A stretch of DNA of 64,000 nucleotides from Glandiceps talaboti. Lineage: Eukaryota; Hemichordata; Enteropneusta; Spengelidae. Made by a program: the position numbers and the translations under genes. The stretch covers positions 9,295,759 to 9,359,758 of the forward strand of contig NC_135559.1 of assembly GCF_964340395.1 (NCBI RefSeq). Reading direction: 5' to 3'. Shown here in pieces: positions 48,840-61,429 of the stretch (position 1 is the stretch's first letter; each line of letters starts with the position of its first letter). The notes below the pieces were generated by a model. It saw only the letters and a program-made list of their open reading frames with translations, had not been told where the DNA came from and ran no database searches.

Positions 48840-50200
48840 GTTACATTGATTTTTTTCGATCCTTGAAACTAACAAGGACTCTCAGGAGTAGACTTGGAGA
48901 ACGACTCAAACAACACATTTTATCTGAAGAGTCGTTGAAAGGATTTTGAGAGTAGTTATGTTACATCGAAGTGAAATTATAGGCAGTTGATTGATGAGTT
49001 ACATAAGTGGAAATGAGAAGTTAATAGGGATGTCAATATATGGATGGGCTCTGCTCTGTATTGCACTTTCCAGTTTTCATCTCGGAATTGACTGGGAAGT
49101 ACTTTCTAGTTAAGTACTAGTTGCACTTCTTCTTTTCATGTCTGAGACTTGTTTATGACAGTGTAAAAAGTGAACTTATACCTGTAGACATGCCCCCCCC
49201 CTCCCCCCATAATAAACACTCTGTAAACAGTGTTTTTACATAATAAAGTTTTGAAAACCCCATTAACTATCATGGTAAAATTTCCATAAATTTCCATTTT
49301 ATCATTATTTATTGACAAGGAGCCCAGCATTTCTGTATCTCGCCGATATTTCCTGTGAAAAAGAATATTTATTCGAAACATCGGATTTTACATCTATTTA
49401 TACGGACTGATTTATAAGTTCCATAATATGCATTTCAGGTAAAATACATGTATCTGTGGGGAAGGGGGTGTTACTCTCCTTATTTTGCCATATGTGTATG
49501 TGCTGCCTTTTGGGATGTATTTTCTAGCCTTCTGGGCTAAAATGGAGTTGTTTTTTTCAAGCTGAAGATTCTAAAATGGGGTTTGCATTATTTTCAATTT
49601 TGCTTGGGCTATACAATGTACATAAATATGGTCCATTGTTCTAATAACTATGCTATTAACTGTGCCCAAATTTTGGCAAAATGTTGCCTTCAGAAGGAAA
49701 AATACAAGTGAAAAGTATATTTTGCAGTATACCTTTTCCCTAATATGGAACTACTACAATATTTTGGTCAAAAATTGTATCTAAAACCTATAATCATGGT
49801 CTAAAATGGAATATTGTCAAAATGAGTCTAAATGGGAACCTGGCGATGGCAGGGCTGGCCACTGGTACCCCCTCCCCTTCCCCGGGATAAAATATGTGGG
49901 GAATTCTATTTACTAAATTGACTTGGATGTAATGTTTTGTGAGGCACTGTACTTTTCAAATATCAGTTCATCTGAATTGTGATTTATTGTTCTTTTGTTA
50001 TTTATTCAGTGATTCTAGTTCTAGTTGTTGAAAGTGGTCATTATTGCATGAGATTGTATCAAAGTATAAATCAGGAAAAAAGAAGATTAATCAAACGCTT
50101 TTCAAATTAATATTGGTACTGTGTACTGACAAAGATATATTATCACTGTTTTTATCTGTCATGTGCATCCTATCCTTCTTTACCGTTACAAAAGTTGATA
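48840..50200. other. Intronic sequence without clear features
   Basis: A C-rich run lies at 49193-49207. No exon recognised. Confidence 0.45.
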
Positions 50201-50204
50201 AATA

Positions 50205-50840
50205 TCATTATACCATGCAGAAGCCAGGTTCATCAAAAAATATTGAATATATACTCCGGCCATTCTACATCTCATCTATGTCAAGACAACACGTGTCTAT
50301 GTCATTGGTTCTGCTGTGTTCGAAATATGATTCAAAACATTCAAAATTGCCCTCACTTTTCCCAATAGGAAACTTCAGAACCCGCCATGTTGAATGTTGC
50401 ATCATGGGGAATGTGATAATAAATACTAATCAATTAGTATTGTAAACAATGTTGATACATTGTTTGTAACCACAAATAGTGTAGCCATAGTCACCCTGAC
50501 CATTGTGGGAAGTTTATTAGTAGCTCCTGATTAGGTATTATGAATAACCACAGATAATCCCATAGTCCATTGCGTCTGAGCATGCTCAGTCTGGATTGTA
50601 AGTTCCCTATTTGCAATGGTTTTCTTCATTCACTTATGACCTAAGACTCAGAGTGGAGGAGGTATAATTATATTATTCCCCAATATTTGTTTTCACTCAA
50701 CCGAAAGATACTCGTGATCAAAGGGTTCGTCACTATACTCATCTAGTGACTGGTAGTGACAAGGCTCTTTAGGTCACTCGTATTTAATTTGGCTTACCCA
50801 GTTAATGGAGAAAAATATTAGGTGATATTATCTAAATTGT
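50205..50840 (+). mobile_element. Dispersed terminal-hairpin element, copy 4, with internal extra sequence
   Basis: ACCATGCAGAAGCCAGG and GTCTATGTCATTGGTTCTGC belong to the body. About 250 bp of extra sequence (50380-50650), holding the palindrome CTGAGCATGCTCAG, precedes the terminal hairpin ATTATTCCCCAATATTTG...GAAAAATATTAGGTGA. The 133-codon frame at 50044-50445 overlaps this element and is not believed to be a gene. Confidence 0.7.
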
Positions 50841-51699
50841 AAATGCATAGCTAATAAGCTGTATTTTGGAGGAAAAAATTTTGTGTGATGTTTACAGCCA
50901 TATGTGAGAATTAAAGTGATTGTGTTTATACATAATACCGGTATAGATTGGATTTTCTAAGAATTATCTTAATTTTTAAAACAGCATCAATTTCATGATA
51001 ATGTCATAAAAAGAACTAGAGTAATAAGTGTTTTTGATAAGTTGTGGTTTTATATTTATAGCCAATTATCAAAATGGATTCTGTTCATTCCAACCCTAAA
51101 TTGAACACACTTTTATGAGACTGTGACAGTCCATGCATACTTAAGACGTGTTGGGGGAGAAAGCATTGGCATCGTAAAGCTGTCATACATGTATGTAAAG
51201 CATTTATAGGCCATATGAACAGCCTTAGTCTGACTTATATACATGTACATGTAAATGTAGACATCCCTCAATAAATTGCTATGTGGTTACATTGCATGCA
51301 TTCTTAGGACAGTGAAGCCTGTTTCTTGAGCTGTTGAGATGCATCATTTTTAACTTTTATTCATACCTCCTCGTCCTCTTGAGAAAAGTTTAAACAGATT
51401 CAGGTAGCCATACCCCCAAGATTGTTTATCAAGCACCTATATGTTTTAAAGTTACATAATTACATCTCAATATGATGTAAATTATCACATCACTACACTG
51501 CTCATGCTAATCATTTAATTAGCTCTAAGAGTCCTATGATCAACCCAGAAATGTGTGCTCATTTACATAATAACTCATTTGAATAATGATAGTGTAGTAG
51601 ACACTGCAGTCTGTGATCAAGCAGGCTATTGGGTGAACAGGATTGACTAGACCGAATAGTATGAAGATAACGTATTACGGAATACGGTCTGTCAGGAAC

Positions 51700-51850
51700 T
51701 AGACTATCCTGAGATGAAATTGCAAATTTGACCAAAGCCACCCACACAGTCATTAACATCATTTCTTTGTTATCAATCACAAAATTCTACCCAGTAAAAG
51801 GTTAAGGGACCTTTCCGCAATGTCCAAATATGGTAACATCTAGACTTAGT
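51700..51850 (+). repeat. TTACTCATTT family dispersed repeat, copy 3 (first half)
   Basis: TTTGACCAAAGCCACCCACA, AGTCATTAACATCATTTCTTTG and AATGTCCAAATATGGTA match the minus strand of 30900-31030. Confidence 0.8.
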
Positions 51851-52224
51851 TGCAACAGACAGGGGAGCTCGAGTGTTTTGAAGCCAAAGTTTAATGTATT
51901 TCATGAGCTTCAACTTACTGTTATGATAGACATTTTCTGAAATAATTTGCTGTACTTTGATAAAACGTCTAATCACAGTAATTGCTCCATGGAAACTATA
52001 GAACTGTCATATTACAGCACTACCCATTCGGTAATCCTATATATAAATGATGACTTGTATTGCTGAAACCTAACAAACAAATCCTGTTTTTGTAATTTTT
52101 TTTGGAACAGACCATACGGTATTGTACAATGAAAGGGTAATGTTCTCTTTTTTGATTTAGCTGATTTGGTATTTAGTGCATCTTCTCTGGATACCCTTCC
52201 GGACGACATTTGAATTTTGTATAT

Positions 52225-52500
52225 TTATTTGCATATAGTACTTGTAGCCTACATGTAGATGGTTATTAGGTTCAACCTATCCATGTAAACTCTATTGGGA
52301 CTGTGAATAGAAATAGAATTGACATTTGCATTTATTTGCCGTAAGATTTTGCTGACCAGATGTTTATTTAGTTCATCCTGTCCACTAGAACCATCATAAT
52401 TGAGACCTAATTGAAATTTGCATATACCAGTAGTTCTGGCAGCCCAGATGTTTATTGAGTTAGTTCATCCTGTCCAGTTGCACAGCCATGAATTAAAAAT
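52225..52500. repeat. Diverged tandem repeat, about 100-110 bp, three units
   Basis: ATTTGCAT(A/T) plus (C/A)AGATG(G/T)TTATT(A/T)(G/A)... and GTTCA(A/T)CCT(A/G)TCCA recur three times. Confidence 0.8.
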
Positions 52501-52748
52501 TATCACTATTCTCTGTAAAAAAAATTCCAATTATTTGTACTTGATTCTTACTAGTATAAACCTAGATGGTACATTGTGACAGCATTGTGAATCTAACCAG
52601 GTGGTGATGTCATTTCTGTGGAAATTTTTACTAAACAATTACGTAAATATGCTATCAGTTAGCAAATTTGCATTATCTCTTGTTGTTTAGCACAACTTGA
52701 CTTTTAAGGTTCAGTAGTGCTATACATGTAGGCATGGCAAAGTTTGTG

Positions 52749-52792
52749 TGTGTGTGTGTGTGTGTCTGTGTGTGTGTGTCAGTGTGTGTGTG
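52749..52792. repeat. (GT)n microsatellite
   Basis: Interrupted GT run. Confidence 0.93.
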
Positions 52793-52814
52793 ATGTTTAG
52801 ATTATAAAGTGTTC

Positions 52815-53370
52815 ATGACAGGATGATCCCATCATTGATATGCAAATTAGGTATTAATATGTCTTTTGGGTTGAAAATCTTTAATTCCAAAACAACTAAG
52901 CAAATCAGGCAGGAATTTAATGGGGATGCACCTTATACCTGGGGATGGGTAAATGAAGCAGTATTGTCAATGTGACGATCCCATCAGTGATATGCAAACT
53001 AGGTCTAAAAATATCAATTTTGGTCAAAAACTTATATCTTGAAACTGCATGGTAAATGGGGTTGAAACTTATTTGGGATGTTTCTGGAGATGTTATTGTT
53101 GAAAACATTTTGACACAATTAATCCTAGCAATCATGCCCATGCCCTTAGCAACAGTGAAATGATGATGAATATTACAAAAGATAATAACAGAGATGGGTA
53201 GGTAAGCGAATAAATATTTAAAAACATATATGCAAATGTGCTTAGCAACAGGACCACACCCATAGAAAAGGCTAAATAATGGTTTATTTTGCAAAGATGA
53301 AAACTGGAAAGGGTAGGCAAATTAATAAACATTCCAAACGTGTACGTAAATATGCCTAGCAACAAGACTA
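52815..53370. repeat. Two adjoining diverged tandem arrays
   Basis: First, GATCCCATCA(T/G)TGATATGCAAA(T/C)TAGGT starts at about 52824 and 52977 (about 153 bp). Second, AT(G/A)TGC(T)TTAGCAACA and ATGCCTAGCAACAAGAC mark three units of roughly 100-120 bp between 53130 and 53370. Confidence 0.8.
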
Positions 53371-53689
53371 AGGGATAGCAAAGGTATTTGTTTATACACT
53401 CGGTACCTGTTTGATAAATTACATCGAATTTACACAGAAGGAAAATTTATGGTTTGCTTGACAATGGTAGTGCATTGATTCTGATGTTGTTCGTGTAATG
53501 ACTGCCTAATCTCTGTTTTTCTAAAATGTATGTGACAAACCATCTGTTAGATCATTAATCTACTGTATACTCCGTAGTTCCCAGACAACATCACTCTTTT
53601 GTAAGAAAGAAACTCTTAACTTTTGCTGTTACTTTGTTAAGAAAAGTCCAACCTGCAGTATTTTCAGAAAAAAATCAATTTAAAAAATC

Positions 53690-53960
53690 TAGGGTCACTG
53701 TACACGTTTTTTTGAAATTTTTAAGGTTAATATGATATCAAAATTAAGAAATTTTAGAATCCAATATGGCTGCTGAATCCAATATGGCTGCTGAATACTT
53801 TATTTATACTATTGGAAAATAAAAGATTGTTGATTTCCATGAAAACAAGGCGATGAATCCCAGATTTCTTTTATTATTTCAAAAGGGTCAGGAACAAGGC
53901 AAGCTTTCATATGGCAAAGTTTGTAGAGAATCAATTCGATGTTCAGGGAAATTAGCCTCC
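53690..53960 (-). repeat. GCAGCCATATTGGATTC dispersed repeat, copy 2 (inverted)
   Basis: ATCCAATATGGCTGCTGA is present twice in a row (about 53759-53793). TTCCATGAAAACAAGGCGAT and TTTCATATGGCAAAGTTTG complete the order seen inverted at 16985-17240. Confidence 0.75.
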
Positions 53961-55165
53961 CAGGTGCATTCTAATATCTACCTTAGATAATGTATGGATT
54001 CCATGGTTATTGTCGTTAATTCATAAGTCTTTGAATGTATTCACTGGAGTTGAATTTTTCCAATTTGACCAGAAATGTGAAATTATCTCATGACTAGCGT
54101 GCAGTCTTTGCATTTATCAAATATGAGTTGATGTCTCTCTTTATAACAAAGTATGCATGCAGAAAGAACAAAATGAGCTCTGGTTATTAAAAGCATCACG
54201 AATGTTTTATCTGATCATGTTATCTGCCGTTGTCTGAAAAATCTGGTTTTGCATGTCATTTATTTTGCATCTCACAGGACAGGTTTTTCCTGTAGTTCCA
54301 CTTTAGTACATGTACATGATTGACATTTAATTTTTAAGTTCAATTATATGTATCAACAAACAGCTTATCATAGTATCAAATTTACTTCGTCTATAACTTA
54401 GGTGAAATGGTTGCTATGACAACCAATGTTGTAGAATCCATGCCTTTTTACTGTACAAAACAACCAGTTTGCATCAGATTTTTAGCACAACTGAAGTAAG
54501 TGGCGATATAGCATGCAAAATATGTGTATGTGTTGGGAGGGGGGGGGGGGGGCAGAAAGAGACAACAGACAGACAGAGGGGCCCAGGAAGGCATTAACAA
54601 TTGAGTTGCGTATTAAAAGTGAAAAAGTATTACCTAAATTGATCTGATATTTGATGGGGTTGTTTGTGTGTTTCATACTAATAGAATCACTAGAAAATCA
54701 TCGAATGCAAGAAAAATTGGCTTGAAAATGTTATATTCGGTTAAAAGACGTCCGCTAATCATTTTGCACAACTGAACCTGCAGTAAATATTGTAAAAATC
54801 TTGTAACCCAACAAGGAAGACATCATTATTCAGATTTCTTTTTATCTTCAAAACACAATATAAACTGTAAATCTGTTGTTGTGTCCGCTGATGTAACCAT
54901 GAGCTTTGATTTTATTATATATAAGCGGAAATATCTGATGAATCTCTCAAAGCATAATCGTTCTTCATCCCAGCATAAAGTATTATATAAACATCTATGT
55001 CATATACACATTTGAAATGTCACACATAGGAGTAATCACCCCCCTAAGGTTAGATAAAGAATTTCATACGCTTCATCTCATAAAACATTTACGAGCGATA
55101 TAAAAGTCATATAAAATCTCTTTCTGCCGTGTTTCTAATACGGTATAATTTTTATGAGGACGAAA

Positions 55166-55250
55166 GGGAGAGACCTTTAATTTAAAAAAAAAAAATTATT
55201 TTGAACTCGGAGAGACCTTTAATTTAAAAAAAAAAAATTATTTTGAACTC
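55166..55250. repeat. Perfect 42-bp tandem duplication
   Basis: GGAGAGACCTTTAATTTAAA followed by an A tract and ATTATTTTGAACTC occurs twice without a visible difference, implying a recent event or an assembly duplication. Confidence 0.93.
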
Positions 55251-55720
55251 TTCCAATAAATGCATATACAAGTTCTCTTCTTCCACTTTTGATTGAGAAA
55301 CAGACATGTTTTGAACAAATCACTTGTCCTTCGTCAGTGTCTAACTGGATCTGACAGAATGATCCAAATTTACTGGAGGTGTTGAGTAACCAGATGTGTG
55401 AAAAGGTTAGCTTTAATATATGTAAATTACAATAAAAGCGTAAACATGTTTGGTGTTCAACCCTTACAAACTTAATTTATCTCATGAAAGTTGCAATCCA
55501 TAACAAGATGTCAACTATGTCCAAAGTTTTTGATTAGTTCCTGCATGCGTTATCTGTTATAGCCTGTTTACGGCACTTACAGTATGACCAAAATCTGTTG
55601 TCATATTTAATATGTTCATATAATATTAGACAGTGGCACTGTTTTGATTAAGTGCACTGATGAATAACAACATTATAGTGGCAAGAAGACCACCATGACA
55701 TTTCACAACAGAATTTATGA

Positions 55721-55987
55721 TTATGCCTGAACCTACCTCATACTTTGCAAAGATTACCTTTGCCTGAAAAAATTAAAGATTTAGATGAAAAACGTAATTG
55801 GTATTGCTGTGTTGAAAGATTGGTTTCATCTGAAGAATGGAATAAATCAAAATCCATATGGTATAGTTTATACCACGGGGAGAGAAGCTGTATGAAAACC
55901 TATTCAGCTGTGTCCAAATATAAATTGAGAGAAAGCACAGATTATGAAAGGTCCATGTTTGTGACTAGTCTTAATCACTATATTTGA
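55721..55987 (+). other. Unrecognised 88-codon open frame, possible gene or element relic
   Basis: An open stretch from after a stop at 55718-55720 to a stop at 55985-55987 lies outside the tandem repeats. It encodes a mixed-composition segment with PEKIKDLDEKRNWYC, EEWNKSKSIWYSLYHGE and ending TSLNHYI. Composition is more protein-like (Trp, Cys, charged residues) than neighbouring frames. There is no initiator ATG near its start, no clear splice acceptor before it and no family I recognise. It could be a transposon-derived tail, a pseudogene exon or chance. Confidence 0.3.
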
Positions 55988-56579
55988 GTATATTTCTGCT
56001 GTTTTTATTAAAAAGCAGCACTGTAATTTATTTTAGTTATTCTGTTGATGAAAACTGAAATCATGTAATAGCGTACAAATTACACATTTCATATCTTTAG
56101 AATGACAGACTTCGCAATCAAGGGTTATTGAAATCATTTAGTTTCCTTGAAAAGACTTATTTACATACATGTACACGCATGTACATGTATATAGTACCAA
56201 AAATCTCATTTAATAAGAATATCCCATTTTTCTTGAGGCTTGATATTATTCAGTTCTTCTAAAAACTCACCCTTCCAGTCAACGTTAGATAAATTTATGG
56301 GGTTACTTTAGAACATTGCTAGTACTGGCTATGTCATTAGTTATCTGGTCATAAGCCACAGTTTTACAGATGGGACTGACCATTGAACAGGTGTATATTT
56401 ATCATATTAAACCCATTATAAGTTTATTTTTCATAGTTTCAATCACTTAGTCAAAGGACATGATTCTACATCTACAAACTTACTTTCAAAATGTATTTAT
56501 TTTCAATAATAGAATTGAAACTTTGATAACTTTAGCAAAAATCATTGCTAAATTTTGTACATGTATGATTGTAGTTCTT

Positions 56580-57300
56580 CTTTTGGAGATGATGTTATTG
56601 ATTTGAAATGATACAATATAAACTTGATAATGTCATTGCTTTGTGTCTAACCAGTTTTATGATGTCACTACTTTGTAACTATGTAAATTGATTATATCAT
56701 GGCTTTGTTGCCATTTATTAATGTGAAATTACTAATTTGTGGCTCGATGTAACTTGATAGTGGCACTGCTTTTGGTGCAAAGTTACAAAACTTTTAACTG
56801 AATGATGGCCATATTTGTAGTGAACAGCCATGATTTACAGCACAAGTCAACAACTTCAATACATGGACACTCCATTCAAGTGTCTATCCCTATATTTATA
56901 GGTGTAAAATCTCTTGACCTTGACCTTGACCTTTGACCAAAATCCAGCCATTTCCTGCATACCTGAATATTACAGACACTTTTTTGTATAAATTTATTTG
57001 TTACCACCGATTTCTTCTAGAATCATGTCACTATTCAATCACATACATGTAGAAGTAAAGTATTGGGGGGGGGGGGGTCTGTGTGTTCTATGAAGACTTG
57101 TTTTTATTTAGATGTGTCACACATGATGATGTCACTACTTTGTGTCTACAGATATTGATGCTGTCATTGCCTTGTGGCTAGTCAGTTTTATGAGGTCACT
57201 ACTTTGTGGCTATGTAAAACTGATGTCACTGCATTGAGGCTAATCAATATACAAATGTATCTGACTGCTTAATATGATTTGATGTGTGCCACTACATAGT
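56580..57300. repeat. Decayed minisatellite (GATGTCACTACTTTGTGGCTA), two blocks
   Basis: TGATGTCACTACTTTGT(G/A)(G/T/A)CTA-like units of about 40-48 bp occupy 56580-56790 and 57120-57270. About 330 bp of other sequence with a G13 run at 57065-57077 lies between. Confidence 0.8.
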
Positions 57301-57309
57301 TTTATTTGT

Positions 57310-58580
57310 TAACCGATATGTATTCCTTGATCCTATTGTATATTTCCATGTAAACCCCATATTACGTACAAGCTTTAATTGCCAGTGAGTTGAACAGTTG
57401 ATTCATTTTTATACAGACGAGTAAAATGTCGATCTTGATTACAAGAGAGTTTTCGGAGAGTGTTCTCCATCATTACTGAAATCTCACATTGGATTTTCAA
57501 GAACATTCTGTGAACCGAAATTATTCATTCACTGATTCTGAAGTCGTATTGAATATTAACTCAGGAAATCCATGCTTGGATGTTACACAAGGTCTTTCAT
57601 GAAAAAAAAACCTATGAAAGACATTGCACCATGTGCAGAACTGTCTAGACACTAGATTGAAGTAAAAAAGATGCAACAAAAGCCTCCTAGCATTTATCGT
57701 AATTTAATAGACAAAAGATGAAGGCATTGGCAAGACTTCACACATGCCTCGAAGCATGCTGAGGTTTTGTGCAAAACTTATATCTAGTAGAAAAATAGAC
57801 TTTCATAATTACAGAATAAATATTTGACATCAGAGCCATCTTTATAGATTTTACAAGAAATGTAATTTGGAGTTTATCTCAAGGTGTTTTCCCTACGGCA
57901 GGGATAATTATCAAAATTACACATTCTGTGATGTATATGGTTTCCCTTCTTTAGGATCAAACAATTCTCATTACGTGACCTAGCATTTTACCACCTAGGT
58001 GCATCATAAAAATAACAATCATTCAATTTCTAGGTGGTCGCAATGACTTCCACTTCATGCACTACACATGCATGACTACAGTTTAGATGCACAAGAGAAT
58101 ACGTTGACTTTCTTGTTGAATTTTGACCCCTAGCATATTTAAAGATAAAATGTTATTACATACAGGGGAGATACTGTAAACCTAGATATTTTCACCACTA
58201 GAAATTTTGCAATTTTATAGTCTTCAATTAATTCTCAAAGACAATTTTTTTTTTACAAATTACTAAGCATTGTGCAATGTCTATGTACAAAAGAGGCCTT
58301 TTAGTCAGTAATTATTTTGCATTTTTTGTTTTTCAGTGAAATAAACAATAAGTCTTTCGTGAAAATTTCCAGGTTTACAGTAATTTCATGCAATTATTTA
58401 CGAAACACGTATCGACTTTTCTATTCCAAATTGTTGTATACATATATTCAATTCATACAAATGTACCAAATCCTTTTCCAAAATGTAGTTCACATTTTAC
58501 AATCCACAGTTTCTTGTATGCAGCGATATCACTGTGATGGATAAGACATACATTTGTATAATACAGTACTCCTGACATGG
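57310..58580. other. Intronic sequence without clear features
   Basis: No exon or repeat recognised. Confidence 0.45.
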
Positions 58581-58584
58581 ATCT

Positions 58585-58850
58585 ACAATGGCGCAACAGC
58601 CCTTTATATTCCCTGGGGAACATACCGTACAATCTATTGTAGCCTGTAAGAGCGCATAGAATTAAAGCATTCACATTGCAACCTCTATCCTACCAGGTCC
58701 CCAATTATTGTCTGGGTTGACTGAGACACAATTCAAATCTTGCCCAAGGATTTTAGCCATTCAGAAAAATACGGCGGCGATGGGGCTCGAACCTACAACC
58801 TGCAGATTCCAAGCTCGCCACTCTAATCATTCAACCATCATAACTTACGA
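58585..58850 (-). mobile_element. tRNA-derived SINE, second family, copy 2 (better preserved)
   Basis: On the minus strand the tRNA-like head (about 58845-58780) has an A-box-like TGGTTGAATGATTAGAGTGG and a B box AGGTTCGAGCCC (58783-58794). The body continues through GCTAAAATCCTTGGGCAAGA, GGACCTGGTAGGATAGAGG and GGGCTGTTGCGCCAT. The order matches 39350-39575. The 62-codon plus-strand frame across it is antisense SINE sequence. Confidence 0.82.
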
Positions 58851-58949
58851 GTGCAAAAGATGTAGACAGTACAGTCCCTCATACATAAAGAGTTAATATA
58901 CAGAGTAGCATCTGAGTCAAAACTAAACTGTTTTAAACTTTTTCTGATA

Positions 58950-59285
58950 CTTTGGTTCAAGAAAACCTACACCCATTCTCAGTTCAAATGAAGAAAAAAA
59001 TGACGAGTCACCTCAGAGTTCAAATAGAGGTCTACATTTGGGTACATGAATTTCAGAGCAACAACTGGGCAGGATGCTTTCAGACCAAAGTTCTCGCTGG
59101 TCAACAAAACCAAAACAGTGACACGCCAACCAATAAACTGTATTGTACTATACATGGATGTACGTTGTGTCAGCATTTACAATGTGACTGTCATATATAT
59201 ATTTTTTCTGCTAACAATTGGGCAGGATGCTTTCAGACCAAAATTCTAATTGGTTGACAAGACGAAAACAGTTACACACCAACCA
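58950..59285. repeat. Tandem duplication, about 154-bp period
   Basis: AACAA(C/T)TGGGCAGGATGCTTT followed by CAGACCAAA begins at 59059 and 59213, then GGT(C/T)(A/G)ACAA, AAAACAGT and CACNCCAACCAA. The 5' phrase CAGTTCAAATGAAGAAAAAAAT is echoed at about 60140 (CAATTAAAGTCAAGAAAAAAAT). Confidence 0.85.
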
Positions 59286-59712
59286 ACTACAATATTGCCC
59301 TACATTGTACAGGGCTCAAAAATAAGAAAGCATTTTAATACAATGTAATTATAAACATATTTCCAATGTGGTCCTTTTTTCAGTTCACTGTTCAGGAATG
59401 TGGGACTATCGGTCTGACCCCATCCTTGGACTATCAATTTCAAAAAGCTATAACCCACTTTGACTTACAGACGGCCATGGAAAAATTCACCAACATTTTA
59501 ATTCACTAGTTAATCATTGTGATCAATCATAGTTGATCTCAAAGATATTTAGCCATTCCTATAATGGAAAGTTATTTTTGAAAACATCTTTTATGCAAAG
59601 ACAGATGAGAAAATGATGGTCTCGCAATTATTTAAATGTAACTGTCAACATGTAATGGAACTCTAGATTAATTTTAGGGTTCATAACATTTTGAAGAAGT
59701 ATCTGTGAATAT

Positions 59713-59811
59713 GTACACTGCTGGGCAAATTGAACACCATGTGGGCATCCCATGGTTTACAAATATGGGCATGTACATGTACATGTACATGTACAGTCCC
59801 CAGCAGTGTAC
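59713..59811. repeat. Perfect 13-bp inverted repeat around a (ACATGT)n core
   Basis: GTACACTGCTGGG (59713-59725) and CCCAGCAGTGTAC (59799-59811) are exact complements, enclosing ATGTACATGTACATGTACAT, itself palindromic. Confidence 0.9.
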
Positions 59812-60293
59812 CCTTTAAGCCAATGTGATGCGCCACTGACGCACCAAATTTGGTGTTCCCATATCTCTTCCTATGTGGTGACTCAACAAGAAATGCCAGT
59901 TTTTATCATTTTGACTCACAACAACAAAATTTGGCTATCATCAGAGGCACACTGGTCCCCAGACCCATTTGACTTGTTCAGGTAATGCATGTGCACCTGC
60001 GGAATATTTTCCCTATGGGTTCATGTTCAACTTTAACCAACACATGGGTCAAACCTCGTGGATTACATGTAAAAGTTCTTTTTAATAGGCTGTGTAAAGT
60101 TATGTTGTTACTGTTTCAGGAAAAACTCCAACCCATTTTCAATTAAAGTCAAGAAAAAAATCACAGGTTATTGTGCAAATTGTTTAATAAAATCATCAAA
60201 ATGAAGCTCTTTTAGAAGCCAACACTGCCAGCAAATACTTGTTAACCCTATTTGAAATACATTTTCAATTTGCTTGAAAAGAAGATGATGGAA

Positions 60294-60420
60294 CCCCCCC
60301 CCCCCCCCCCCCCAACAAAAAATTTTCTTTTCTTATTTCAATAGGGCCAGAAGCAAGGTTCTGTATTGCAAAGTTTGGAGAGATTTTAAGACCATTCATT
60401 GTCCCCAGGGTGAATTCTGC
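60294..60420 (-). repeat. C20 homopolymer followed by GCAGCCATATTGGATTC-family fragment
   Basis: The C run is 60294-60313. Then CTTATTTCAATAGGG, CAGAAGCAAGGTTCTG and GCAAAGTTTGGAGAGATTTT parallel 53870-53940 in the same orientation. Confidence 0.7.
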
Positions 60421-61274
60421 TTTAACTTTCTATTTGACGATGTCAGTAGCATGTGCACAGGCTGTAAATTTTATGTCTTTACATAAAGTATACAGCAATT
60501 TTTTCTTACCTACATTTGTAGCTTATCTCACTTGTTTTTCATTTCCTCTGCAATCATTTGCGATTTTGTCTGGAACATTGAACTTTCTTCCTTGATTATG
60601 ATTTTCCCAATATTTTTAACACCTAACAGGCATTTTTGCCCAGCTACCAGCTATTCACTTCATCCCTGCAATAGTGAGCACATTCTTGCATATTCATGAG
60701 CTGTTTTGCATAAATAATATATATATACCTATCTGGCCAATGCATATTTGTACATAGAATATAGTTATTATCACCCTTACAATTCAAAGATGCTATGCAC
60801 GTCGTACCATATCTTTTCTTTTCTCGTTAGTCAGAAGAGGTCACAAACAGTGCAATTACGTGGTGAACCAGTGACTGAGAGCAATTTAATTCTTCAAAAC
60901 TCTGTTTAATCTGAGTTTAACGAATACAAATATCCTTCTAATGCAAAGAGATTGCATCAATTTTGTGAAATTACTGACATTTTAATACAAACTTGGATAA
61001 AGACAACCCTGCTTGACTCCTCTTTTCTAGGTTGTTTTGATGAAATACACCATGTTGAGATCATCTCATTTCTTTTGTATGGCATTTCACACGCACTCAC
61101 ACAGAATGACAATTTTACAAATTAAATGTGTTGATTGCGTAAAGCTTTTAGTGTCAAATGAAATGAAGTATACAAACGTTGCTGTACATATCAAGAAACA
61201 GAACGTATAGTTTACCTGCTTCCCTATGTTTGTTTTAATCCAAACATGTTTGCTTTATTTTATCTTTTTGTCGT

Positions 61275-61425
61275 AAGGCAAAAAAAAAAGTTTGTTTCCG
61301 ATAACATTCCTTCAGAAAATAGGGTTGGTAGGTCAGAAGTTTATTTTATTTGACGTTAAAGTTTTTTTTAAAATTACTTCGACCCCCAAGATAAGATACT
61401 CATCGGTCACAATACTTCTGTGAGA
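61275..61425. repeat. AT-rich dispersed repeat, copy 2
   Basis: TAAGGCAAAAAAAAAAGTTTG, CGATAACATTCCTTCAGAAA and CGGTCACAATACTTCTGTGA match 25050-25385, without its long TTTTA expansion. Confidence 0.7.
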
Positions 61426-61429
61426 GAGT

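Noticed and set aside
50044-50445. 133-codon frame
   Set aside because: It overlaps a dispersed repeat also present at 19 kb, 27 kb and 33 kb, and the other copies do not keep the frame.
52921-52975. TATACCTGGGGATGGG as a candidate for the YLGKRD arrestin exon
   Set aside because: The frame does not continue as an arrestin and the stretch is inside a tandem repeat.
58780-58850. Possible functional tRNA gene
   Set aside because: Same reasons; a second decayed copy with the same non-tRNA body shows it is a SINE.
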